64,000 bases of DNA, from NCBI GenBank assembly GCA_033763695.1, contig JANRKB010000030.1, positions 13,003 to 77,002 of the forward strand, read 5' to 3'. How positions within the stretch are numbered: position 1 is the first letter of the stretch; the number at the start of each line of letters is the position of its first letter. Of this stretch, positions 53,952-61,711 are shown piece after piece. Source of the stretch: JANRKB01 sp033763695 (GTDB taxonomy: Bacteria; Planctomycetota; Phycisphaerae; Phycisphaerales; UBA1924). A program made the translations under genes and the position numbers. The notes beneath the pieces are model-generated. The model ran no database searches. It was not told where the DNA came from and saw nothing but the letters and a program-made list of their open reading frames with translations.

Positions 53952-54095
53952 TCCCACCCGCGCCGGTGGAGAAGGCGGCACAGCCGTTACGGCTTCGCGG
54001 CCTCCTTGAACTGATTCTGATACAGCGGCAAGTTTGCCGACCCATGCGTCGATGACGCGTCCGGACCGGAGCGGTCCAAGGCGTTGGAGACAGCA

Positions 54096-54317
54096 ATGGC
54101 CACGTCCGAGAAGTCGTTCAATCAAGTCAAGGCGATCCTGGGCAAGCTGGATCGCACCATCGACGAGGTGAGGAATCGCCGCACGGGAAGCCCTGCGCCC
54201 GCGATGCCCAGCCCCGTGCAGGCCACACCGGCCCCCGCGCCCAGCCCGGCCGTACCGGCCAATCGCAGCGCGAGCCCCTACGGCCGCGCCACGCGCATTC
54301 CCAACAACGGGCACTGA
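54096..54317 (+). CDS. Small helical protein with Pro/Ala tail
   Basis: 73 residues. MATSEKSFNQVKAILGKLDR and TIDEVRNRRTG form one amphipathic helix; the second half is Pro/Ala/Ser-rich. GGAG about eight bases before ATG 54096 supports translation, and a terminator follows 60 bp after the stop. No family recognised. It is the only credible gene between the repeat-rich spacer and the YdeI-like gene. Confidence 0.65.
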   Translation: MATSEKSFNQVKAILGKLDRTIDEVRNRRTGSPAPAMPSPVQATPAPAPSPAVPANRSASPYGRATRIPNNGH

Positions 54318-54379
54318 ACCGGGCACCGAGCGAGCGCCGCCGCTCGCGCACGCCGCGGCGAGAAACTCGATCTGTCTCC

Positions 54380-54403
54380 AACGCCCCGCGACCACGGGGC
54401 GTT
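54380..54403. terminator. Hairpin between convergent genes
   Basis: A 9-bp perfect stem AACGCCCCG/CGGGGCGTT has a 6-base loop. It lies between the small gene and the YdeI-like gene, which converge. T runs are weak, so efficiency is uncertain. Confidence 0.6.
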
Positions 54404-54422
54404 GTCATGCGCGGCACACGAA

Positions 54423-55001
54423 TCACTGCCCGGGGAGGTTCGCCCGCTTGTTCTCCGCGGCCTTGGCCACGATCGTCGCGATCCGTGCCGCTCGCGTCGC
54501 CTCGCGTTTGGCCGACTTGAGCCACCACAAGATGCCCTTCTTGGCCGAGGGCGGAAAGGCACCAAAGTGCCTCGCCGCGTTCGCGTCGGCGTTCAGAGCC
54601 GCGGCCAGATCGGGCGGGATGACCAGCGCCTCGATCTCGTCATACAGCGTCCAACTGCCGTCGGCCTTGGCACGCTCGATCGCCGCGAGGCCCGCGGGTT
54701 CCATCAGCCCCGCCTTCTTGAGTTTCGCCACCCGCCGCTTGTTCAGACCAGACCACGGGCTGCCCTTCTTCCGCGGCGTGACCAGCAGCATCGATCGTTC
54801 CGCGTCGAGCTTCCGCGGCAGGCTATCGACCCACCCAAAGCACAACGCCTCTTCGACCGCGTCGTCATACGTCACGCGCGGCTTGCCGCTCGCGACCTTG
54901 AGCGTCACAAGCCACACGCCGTCGCAACTCGCATGGTGACGCGCGAGCCACGCGCGCCATGCGGCGCGATCGCGAGGTTGCACACGCGGAAACTCTTTCA
55001 C
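54423..55001 (-). CDS. YdeI/OmpD-associated family protein
   Basis: 192 residues. RDRAAWRAWLARHHASCDGVWLV, CFGWVDSLPRKLD and TPRKKGSPWSGLNKRRVA are the diagnostic blocks of the YdeI family, and a short C-terminal segment has FGAFPPSAKKGILWWLKSAK, the repeated basic motif. Function poorly known; family members have been linked to stress and cationic peptide resistance. I chose GTG 55001 because GGAGG lies nine bases upstream and the family block begins there; GTG 55037 is possible. It directly follows the M1 aminopeptidase gene. Confidence 0.88.
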   Translation of the reverse strand: MKEFPRVQPRDRAAWRAWLARHHASCDGVWLVTLKVASGKPRVTYDDAVEEALCFGWVDSLPRKLDAERSMLLVTPRKKGSPWSGLNKRRVAKLKKAGLMEPAGLAAIERAKADGSWTLYDEIEALVIPPDLAAALNADANAARHFGAFPPSAKKGILWWLKSAKREATRAARIATIVAKAAENKRANLPGQ

Positions 55002-55037
55002 GCCCCGCTTCCTCCGTGCCCCCCACTTGCCCGCCAC

Positions 55038-57092
55038 TCACTTGCCCGCCGCGGCCTTGAGTGTCGAGGGCGCAGCGTCCCACTTCACACCGTCGAGCGC
55101 GGCCTGTGCCGACACACGCTCGTCGACCGTGCCGCCGCTGGCGATCGCGTGCAAGGCTTTGGCCGCCTGCACCCGCGACCACAGCGATGACGCCGCGAGT
55201 TCGCGTGTCCACATCGCGGCGGGCTTGCGCGTGTTCCACACGCCCGCGACGCTCAGCCGCGGGTCGATCTCGCACGCCACCGGAACCGCGGCGAACCGCA
55301 CCGCCACCGCCGCCACGCGCTCGCGCACCGGCAGCGTGATCTCGCGCACGCTCCCATCCGCGAGCGTCACGCGCAGCGGCAGATCAAACTCATAGACGGG
55401 TCGCTCGCGATTCACACGCTGCGTCTGCCGCAGTTCCACCGACAGCGAGAACGCCCGCGGATCGGTGCTGATCGTGATGTCCGCCCGCGGCAGGCCCTGC
55501 CGCTCGGTCCACTGCACGAACATCTGCTCCAGGCTCTCTCCCGACGCGGCCTCCAGCGCACGCCGGAAGTCGCTGGTCTCGGCGACGCCGAACTTGTGAT
55601 CGTCGACATACCGACGCGTCCCCGCGACGAACGCCGCTTCGCCGATGCGCTCGCGGAGCATGTGCATGAGCAAAGCGCCCTTGCCGTAGATGTCGTCGGG
55701 CTTTTCGAAGACGTCGTCGGGGCTTTCGTAGTGGCGGCTGACCATCGGCGGCGACACGCCATCGGTGTTCTTCTCGGCCTGCCCATTGAGCCAGCCGATC
55801 ACCACGTTGTCGTACGCGTCCTGCGGGCTGCCGCTCTGACGCGTGCGCGCGAGTTCCGCGGCCCACAACGCTTCGACGTAACTCGCCCAGCCCTCATTGA
55901 GCCACGCATGCTGCCACGCGCGGCACGTGATCAGATCGCCCATCCACTGGTGCCCCAGTTCATGCACGATCAGATCGTCGTAATCGGTCTTGTCCTTCTC
56001 GGTCCACAGTTTGGGCTCGAGCGTGGTCGCCGAGGTGTTCTCCATGCCGCCCCAGCGGAAGCCGCGCACCGACGTCTGGCTGTACTTCGCCCACGGATAC
56101 GGCTCGTCGAAGTACGCGCCCAGGAAGTCCACCATCGCCGGCGTGCGCTGGAAGACCTCATACCCGCGGCCCTCCAGCCCGATCGGCGCGTAGACCACGA
56201 TCGGCGGCTGCTTGCCATCGTGCGCCGACAGATCCACGGCCTTCCCCGGCTCGCGCAGATTCACCACCGAGAACTTGCCGACGATCAGCGACACCAGATA
56301 CGGCGCGTGCGGCTTGTCCTGCACCCAGTGCCAACGCGTGAACGCACGCGGCACGCTCGGCGCATTGCTCGGCTTGGGATCAAGCGCGGCATCGGGCGTC
56401 GTCGACGCCAGATACCCGTTCGAGATCACCGTGTAACCCTCCGGCACCGTCACGAGCAGTTCGGTCGTGAGTTTGTGATTCGGAAAGTCCGCCGTGGGGA
56501 ACCACGTGCTGTTCCACTCCGCCTCGCCCTGCGAATGCAGCATCGGCGCCTGATCCGTCGGGCTCGTCGCGCTCGCATCGCCCGCAGCCCACGTCAGGCC
56601 GTTGCCGTCGCCGTTGGGATAGTCGATCGCATAGTCGACCCGCAGCGAGAAGACCTCGCCGGGCGGAAACGCACGCGGCAGCTCCACCACGAGTTGATCC
56701 GCCTCCTGCCGCGACACCAGCGACGACTCGCCGGAGCCTTCAAGCAACGCGACGCGCGAGATCTTCAGCCCCTTGGCGTCAAACCGCACCGCGCTGCGCG
56801 GGCGCCCCAGCGCGGCAAGCTCGATCGTCGCACGGCACGCCGCACTCGTCGCGTTCATGTCCGCGATCACCATCTCAAGCTTCATGTGGCGATGGTCAAA
56901 CAGCAGCGACGCGGGCCAGTGCGACAAATCGCGCCCCGTCGCCGGGTCGTACATGAGTTTCGCCACCGAGGCGTCATACGCCCCGATATCGCCGCGCCCC
57001 GCGCAGCCCGCGAGCAACCCCGCCGCACCGACAACAACACCAACCGCCAGCATCGCCGCGACGCGACCACCACCGACCCGAAGATGACTCAC
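55038..57092 (-). CDS. M1-family metallopeptidase (aminopeptidase N-like), lipoprotein
   Basis: Zinc aminopeptidase of about 684 residues. AMLAVGVVVGAAGLLAGCAG is a lipoprotein signal, so the enzyme acts outside the cytoplasm. RWGGMENTSA is the substrate-exopeptidase motif (GxMEN). VHELGHQWMGD and WLNEGWASY give the zinc ligands His, His and Glu, with the catalytic Glu in HELGH. YGKGALLMHMLRERIG follows. The C-terminal beta-rich and helical parts are short compared with full aminopeptidase N. The exact start is uncertain: GTG 57092, ATG 57053 and ATG 57212 are all in frame. Confidence 0.9.
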   Translation of the reverse strand: MSHLRVGGGRVAAMLAVGVVVGAAGLLAGCAGRGDIGAYDASVAKLMYDPATGRDLSHWPASLLFDHRHMKLEMVIADMNATSAACRATIELAALGRPRSAVRFDAKGLKISRVALLEGSGESSLVSRQEADQLVVELPRAFPPGEVFSLRVDYAIDYPNGDGNGLTWAAGDASATSPTDQAPMLHSQGEAEWNSTWFPTADFPNHKLTTELLVTVPEGYTVISNGYLASTTPDAALDPKPSNAPSVPRAFTRWHWVQDKPHAPYLVSLIVGKFSVVNLREPGKAVDLSAHDGKQPPIVVYAPIGLEGRGYEVFQRTPAMVDFLGAYFDEPYPWAKYSQTSVRGFRWGGMENTSATTLEPKLWTEKDKTDYDDLIVHELGHQWMGDLITCRAWQHAWLNEGWASYVEALWAAELARTRQSGSPQDAYDNVVIGWLNGQAEKNTDGVSPPMVSRHYESPDDVFEKPDDIYGKGALLMHMLRERIGEAAFVAGTRRYVDDHKFGVAETSDFRRALEAASGESLEQMFVQWTERQGLPRADITISTDPRAFSLSVELRQTQRVNRERPVYEFDLPLRVTLADGSVREITLPVRERVAAVAVRFAAVPVACEIDPRLSVAGVWNTRKPAAMWTRELAASSLWSRVQAAKALHAIASGGTVDERVSAQAALDGVKWDAAPSTLKAAAGK

Positions 57093-57256
57093 GTTGCCGA
57101 CTCCGCGTGGTGCGCCAACACAGATGCCGCGATCGGGCCTCGCACCAGGCCCGCCGCGAACCGCAAGGGAGGGCAGTCTATCGAGCCCGCGGCGGGGATG
57201 TCTCTGCGTCATCGGGGGCTTGAATCCCAGCGCCGCGCCAACTCAGGCGATCGAGA

Positions 57257-57799
57257 TTCGCCGCATCGGCGACCCATCACCGCCGCCACGCGGCCGTCAC
57301 GACTCGTCTGGCACTCGACGCGCAGCGAGCACGAGCATTGGCGTGAGACAACCGGGAATCAGCAGCGCTGCTCGCGTGCCAGCTCCGCTGCAAACTCGGC
57401 GATGAGTCGGGTATCGATCTCTGGCTCAGTGAACTCGATCGGGCGACACGGGCCAAGCTCCCCGAAATGCAACTCGGGGCGTGGGGGCCGTCGCTCTTTG
57501 AGATGTACATGGGCGTCAAGCGATTCGACGACGCGGCCCGCATGGTCCGACTCGCGCTCGATGACTTCAACGCCGGCAAGTTCGAGCCCACGCAGCGAGC
57601 GGGACTCCCGCTCGCGATGGCGCAGTTGTACGTCATCCGCAACATGATGCCCGAGGCGCTGGGCATCCTTGATGTCGTCGGCCCGTTTCTGGAACGTGAG
57701 CTGCCCAACTCGACACTCGACAAGGTCAGCAAAGACCTCGAGAGCAAAGCGAAACAGCCCGTTGAGACCACAAAGGGCGCCCAAGCCCGCGAGCGGTGA
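57257..57799 (+). pseudogene. 5'-disrupted gene for a helical-repeat protein
   Basis: From ATG 57467 the frame encodes 110 residues (LFEMYMGVKRFDDAARMVRLA, LPLAMAQLYVIRNMMPEALG) that look like real TPR-type helices. Protein-like coding in the same frame continues upstream (LLACQLRCKLGDESGIDLWL, about 57366-57425) with no ATG, GTG or TTG, back to an in-frame TGA at 57344-57346. Before that stop, TTRLALDAQRARALA still looks natural. This pattern suggests a nonsense mutation or loss of the true 5' end. A shorter functional gene starting at 57467 cannot be excluded. Confidence 0.5.
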
Positions 57800-58137
57800 A
57801 GCGAGTGAATTGGACCAGGAACGCGCTGCTGAACATCTCTCGCAGCAGAGCATCCGAGTCGATGCGAACGTACCGCCACTTCAGTCGCGGCTCTTGCGAT
57901 CTTGGCGCTGTCCCGACGTTCGTCGCGAGATCCACGGCATTCTGTCGCGTGCGGCCTGCCGGCCAACCTATTGATTGGTGAACGTGTGACACACCTCTGG
58001 AAAGGCCGCGTCTCCACCGCAAGCGGGATTGCAACCCGCCGCCACTGACTGCAATGACGACGTCACCCGCGGTTGCCTCCATGCTCGCCCTAGTACTCCT
58101 CCTCAATGCGCCCCCGCGATGCACTTCCAACACGCAC
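57800..58137. other. Intergenic gap, nothing identified
   Basis: 338 bp between the probable pseudogene and the porin-like gene. Short open frames occur, but none has a recognisable product, and I see no terminator, RNA or repeat. Confidence 0.5.
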
Positions 58138-59286
58138 CTAGTAATTCCACTGCACTCCCACCGTCCCGATCACCTCGGTGCCGTCCCCCTTGTTGAAGGC
58201 CTTCGTGTGATCGCCCAGCATCAGCACCGACACGCCCGCGTTGAGCGACGCGGCACCGAAGCGGCCCGGCTCGCCCAGCGGCATTGATGCCTTCACACCG
58301 ACCTGCGCGAAGCCGAATCCGTCGTCGCTGCCGTCGGCGTCCTGGTAGTAGTCCGACAGACTGAGCCCGACCGAGGCCGGGAACGTCATCGTGATCGGCG
58401 TCTTGTTCACGTCGAACGAGAAGCCGGGTGCGATGCCGAGCTCGAGGTACACACCGTTGTCGAGGTCGGGGCCGTCGGAGCCGTTGGACCCCGTCTCGAT
58501 GGCGAGTGACGCGTAGGGCTTGAGCGCCCATGCCTTCAACCACTCGGAGTCATCGAGCCCAAGTGTGAAGCCGAGTTCCTGCACTGTCTGGAACGCGTCG
58601 CTCGGGCTGGTCAGATAGGTGTAGGACGTTGCGAGGGACAGCTTGCCGAGCGTGATGGAGAATCCCGCGTACACGTCGGACTCGTACCAGTCGTTGAGGA
58701 GCCCGCCCGTCTCGGTTCCGCCATTTGGGCCGAAGCTGTTCCACGTTCCGAAGAACCCATCGAGCTTGAGTTCAGCGTCATCCACAAGCCGCGTCGTCAC
58801 TCGTGCGGCGGGCTGGACGATCAGGCCCTTGTCCTGCTGCCGAATGCCGCGGTAGAAGTAGGCGTTCGTGAAGTCGAGGTTGAGTTGGACGCTGATCGGC
58901 GCAGCGCTCCCCGTTGTGGACGCCGCTGTTGCGGTGGTGTCCTCGCCCTGAGTCGCCGATGTCATCGTTGCTTGCGTAGTACGCGCGTGCGTCGTCTGCG
59001 TCGAGGTCGGAGACGTTGTTGTCTGAGCGACGGCCCCCGGGGTGATCAGCGCGCACGCGAGGGCGGCGACAGCAGCGCCACAATCCCGTTGCGATGCGAT
59101 GGAAGCCTTTGCACCGGTCACGGCAATCGTCGCGTCACAGATCGATCTCGCTCGAAGCCGCCTCCGTTGTTCTGCACTCCTTCCCTCGTGCCAGTCGCGG
59201 ATGAAGATGCGCATCAGATTCAGTTCCGCGAGTGCCCCAATGATCACAAGGGCGACGGACAGCAGCGTGACGACTGAGTTGTTCAT
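58138..59286 (-). CDS. Outer-membrane beta-barrel protein (TorF-like putative porin)
   Basis: 382 residues. A C-terminal barrel is indicated by alternating strands and the terminal aromatic sequence VGVQWNY; NLDFTNAYFYRGIRQQDKGL is characteristic of TorF-type putative porins. The N-terminus is odd: a hydrophobic helix at residues 5-28 (VVTLLSVALVIIGALAELNL), then a basic stretch, then a second signal-like segment (VAALACALITPGAVAQ) at about residues 72-88. Export probably uses the second; a later start could be the real one. It is divergent from the kdp operon and may share its control region. Confidence 0.8.
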   Translation of the reverse strand: MNNSVVTLLSVALVIIGALAELNLMRIFIRDWHEGRSAEQRRRLRARSICDATIAVTGAKASIASQRDCGAAVAALACALITPGAVAQTTTSPTSTQTTHARTTQATMTSATQGEDTTATAASTTGSAAPISVQLNLDFTNAYFYRGIRQQDKGLIVQPAARVTTRLVDDAELKLDGFFGTWNSFGPNGGTETGGLLNDWYESDVYAGFSITLGKLSLATSYTYLTSPSDAFQTVQELGFTLGLDDSEWLKAWALKPYASLAIETGSNGSDGPDLDNGVYLELGIAPGFSFDVNKTPITMTFPASVGLSLSDYYQDADGSDDGFGFAQVGVKASMPLGEPGRFGAASLNAGVSVLMLGDHTKAFNKGDGTEVIGTVGVQWNY

Positions 59287-59382
59287 GGTGATGCTCCGGT
59301 GATGAGAAATTAGAACGCCGAAGCATGCACCTTGCGAGACGCCGCGTCGATCAACGCCGCATCAGCACAAGGGGCGTGCGCG

Positions 59383-59488
59383 TCAAGTGTGCATAAAGGG
59401 AACCGAACTACGGCAACGCAGCCATCCACGGCGGCGTTGTCTTTACGCCGTCTTGATGCGCTCACCAGCCCGGTTTATGCGCTCTTGA
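59383..59488 (+). promoter_or_regulatory. Three copies of a 15-bp motif upstream of the kdp operon
   Basis: TTTATGCGCTCTTGA at 59474-59488 recurs as TTTACGCCGTCTTGA at 59442-59456 (12 of 15 identical, same direction, 32 bp centre to centre, about three helical turns) and, inverted, at 59383-59397 (TCAAGTGTGCATAAA; 13 of 15 identical to the reverse complement). All lie in the spacer between the divergent porin-like gene and the kdp genes. The spacing suggests cooperative binding of a regulator, for example KdpE, but no KdpE gene is in the window. Confidence 0.6.
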
Positions 59489-59538
59489 GCGACCTGAGCC
59501 GCCGCTGCGGCGATAGTCATGGCGTTTGGAACTTTGCC

Positions 59539-59685
59539 ATGAATGACCTCATCGCACTCGTGATCTTTCTCGCGTGTCTTCTCGCCACCTTCGGCCTCGT
59601 GCGTGTGTGCGAGTGGCTGAAGCCGCGCGAATCGGGCCGGGCTGAGAGAGCGAGCGGAACCGCCTCGCAGGAGCTTCGCTCATGA
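59539..59685 (+). CDS. Small membrane protein at the head of the kdp operon
   Basis: 48 residues: MNDLIALVIFLACLLATFGLV then RVCEWLKPRESGRAE. One membrane helix and a short cytosolic tail. Similar very small ORFs directly before kdpF occur in other phyla, but their role is unknown. Its stop codon overlaps the kdpF start as ATGA, so the pair is translationally coupled. ATG 59539 is preferred to the longer frame starting at 59332. Confidence 0.75.
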   Translation: MNDLIALVIFLACLLATFGLVRVCEWLKPRESGRAERASGTASQELRS

Positions 59686-59783
59686 ATCCGCAGACCGTCA
59701 TCTACACGCTCGCGGCGATCGTCGCGGCGGCGTTGCTCGTCTACCTGCTCGCGGCATTGCTCAAGCCGGAGAAGTTTCAATGA
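59682..59783 (+). CDS. kdpF: Potassium-transporting ATPase subunit F
   Basis: 33 residues, MNPQTVIYTLAAIVAAALLV then YLLAALLKPEKFQ: the single helix followed by LLKPEKF is the classic KdpF signature. KdpF stabilises the KdpABC complex in the membrane. It overlaps the small upstream ORF by ATGA and kdpA by ATGA. Confidence 0.92.
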   Translation: MNPQTVIYTLAAIVAAALLVYLLAALLKPEKFQ

Positions 59784-61672
59784 ACACACTGCTTCACTCT
59801 CCCGGCACATTCACGCTCGCAAGCGTGACTCCGAACGGCACGCTGCAGATCGTGCTGTTCCTCGCCGTGCTCATCGCGCTGGTCAAGCCGCTGGGGTGGT
59901 TCATGGCCCACGTGCTCGAAGGCAAACCGGGTGAGGCTCCACTGGGCCTCGGTCACCTCCTGGGTTGGCTGGAGCGTGGCATCTATTCCCTCTGCGGCGT
60001 CAAGTACGAAGGCAGCACGGCCGGTGCCCGCACCGGTCATGCCGCCGAGATGGGATGGAAGCCCTACGCGATCGGCGTTCTGCTCTTCAACACGTTCGGC
60101 TTCGCCGCCGTCTATCTCTTGCAGCGGGTGCAGCACCTGCTACCCGCAAATCCGGCTGGTCTTGGCGCTGTTGAGGCTCGCTCGGCGTTCAACACCGCCG
60201 TGTCATTCGTCACCAACACCAACTGGCAGGGTTACGGCGGCGAGGTGACGATGTCGTACCTCACGCAGATGCTTGGGCTGGGCGTGCAGAACTTCGTCTC
60301 CGCCGCGACGGGCATCGCTGTGCTGGCGGCGCTGATCCGTGGCCTCGCGCGCAGGTCTTCGAGCACCATCGGCAACTGCTGGGCTGATCTGACGCGCAGC
60401 ACGCTCTACATCCTGCTGCCGCTCTCCGTGGTCCTTGCGGTGGCGCTTGTCAGCCAGGGCGTCGTGCAGAACTTCCGCGAGCCCGCGAAGGTGGCGCTCA
60501 CGGTGCCGCTGACGTACAGCGAGCCGGTCAAGAACCACGCCGGCGAAGTCCTCAAGAACGCCGACGGCACGGACCAGACAAAGACGGTTCAGGTCTCGGA
60601 GCAGGCCATCCCGCTCGGACCCGCCGCATCGCAGATCGCGATCAAGCAACTCGGCACCAACGGCGGCGGCTACTTCAACGTCAACTCCGCCCATCCGCTG
60701 GAGAACCCAACCGCACTCTCGAACTTCCTGCAAGTGCTGGCGATCCTGCTGATCCCCGCGGCACTCTGCTGGACCTTCGGCGAGATGGTCCGCGATCGAC
60801 GCCAGGGCTGGGCCGTGCTCGCGGCGATGCTCATGATCTTCGTTCCTTTGCTGGCCTCCACCTATGCACTCGAAGCCCGCGGGAATCCATCCGTTGCGGC
60901 CCTCGGTGTCGACACCACCACACACGATGGAGCCCTCGGCGGAAACATGGAAGGCAAGGAAGCCCGCTTCGGCGTCGCCAACTCCACGCTCTGGGCCGCC
61001 GCCACGACTGCCGCCAGCAACGGCAGTGTCAACGCGATGCACGACTCGTTCACGCCCCTGGGTGGCCTCGTCCCGATGTGGTTGATGCAACTCGGCGAGG
61101 TCATCTTCGGCGGTGTGGGCTCTGGGCTCTACGGCATGCTCATGTTCGTCATCGTCGCAGTCTTCGTCGCGGGGCTGATGGTGGGCCGCGCACCGGAGTA
61201 CCTCGGCAAGAAGATCGAGCCGTTCGAAATGAAGATGGCGATGATCTGCGTCCTGGTGCCGTGCGCCATCGTGCTCGTCGGCACCGCCGTCGCAGTGTTG
61301 ACGCCCGAGGCCTACACGACGAGCAACCCCGGCGCTCACGGCTTCAGCCAGATCCTCTATGCCTTCAGCAGCGCGGGCAACAACAACGGCTCGGCCTTCG
61401 CAGGCCTCACCGCCAACACGCCCTTCTACAACATCGCGCTTGGGCTGGCGATGTGGTTCAGCCGTTTCTGGATCATCGTGCCGGTGCTCGCGGTCGCGGG
61501 TTCGCTCGCGGCCAAGCGGGTCAGCCCAACAACCAGCGGCACCCTGCCGACGCACACGCCTGTGTTCGTGCTCATGCTCGTCGCCGTGGTCGTGATCGTC
61601 GGCGCACTGACCTTCGTGCCCGCGCTCGCGCTGGGTCCGATCGTGGAACATCTTCAACTCGTCGGCAAGTAA
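59780..61672 (+). CDS. kdpA: Potassium-transporting ATPase subunit A
   Basis: The K+-binding, channel-like subunit; 630 residues, somewhat longer than the usual 560-600. Its pore-region repeats are visible as SFVTNTNWQGYGGE, LGTNGGGYFNVNSAHP, ALGGLVPMWLM-type sequence, and SSAGNNNGSAFAGL; these Gly-rich segments form the selectivity filter. The extra length lies in periplasmic loops, notably a stretch with VKNHAGEVLKNADGTDQTK. Inner membrane, ten or so helices. It is translationally coupled to kdpF and followed by kdpB after 39 bp. Confidence 0.97.
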   Translation: MNTLLHSPGTFTLASVTPNGTLQIVLFLAVLIALVKPLGWFMAHVLEGKPGEAPLGLGHLLGWLERGIYSLCGVKYEGSTAGARTGHAAEMGWKPYAIGVLLFNTFGFAAVYLLQRVQHLLPANPAGLGAVEARSAFNTAVSFVTNTNWQGYGGEVTMSYLTQMLGLGVQNFVSAATGIAVLAALIRGLARRSSSTIGNCWADLTRSTLYILLPLSVVLAVALVSQGVVQNFREPAKVALTVPLTYSEPVKNHAGEVLKNADGTDQTKTVQVSEQAIPLGPAASQIAIKQLGTNGGGYFNVNSAHPLENPTALSNFLQVLAILLIPAALCWTFGEMVRDRRQGWAVLAAMLMIFVPLLASTYALEARGNPSVAALGVDTTTHDGALGGNMEGKEARFGVANSTLWAAATTAASNGSVNAMHDSFTPLGGLVPMWLMQLGEVIFGGVGSGLYGMLMFVIVAVFVAGLMVGRAPEYLGKKIEPFEMKMAMICVLVPCAIVLVGTAVAVLTPEAYTTSNPGAHGFSQILYAFSSAGNNNGSAFAGLTANTPFYNIALGLAMWFSRFWIIVPVLAVAGSLAAKRVSPTTSGTLPTHTPVFVLMLVAVVVIVGALTFVPALALGPIVEHLQLVGK

Positions 61673-61711
61673 TCGTCTCGCGGCCTTTGTTCGAGCTCTT
61701 TGGACCAAGCC

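Larger units (their letters stand above)
53241..54095. other. Repeat-rich intergenic region
   Basis: 855 bp without a supported gene. It holds a 14-bp tandem repeat (53299-53332), an inverted repeat AAAGCTCAAA/TTTGAGCTTT about 60 bp apart, the second palindromic element, and an 8-bp tandem array. The translations of its open frames are repeat-driven. It probably contains the ABC ATPase promoter at its left end and the promoter of the small gene at 54096. Confidence 0.7.

Noticed and set aside
59287..59538. ydaO-type c-di-AMP riboswitch before kdp
   Set aside because: No matching conserved core; the motif array explains the region better.
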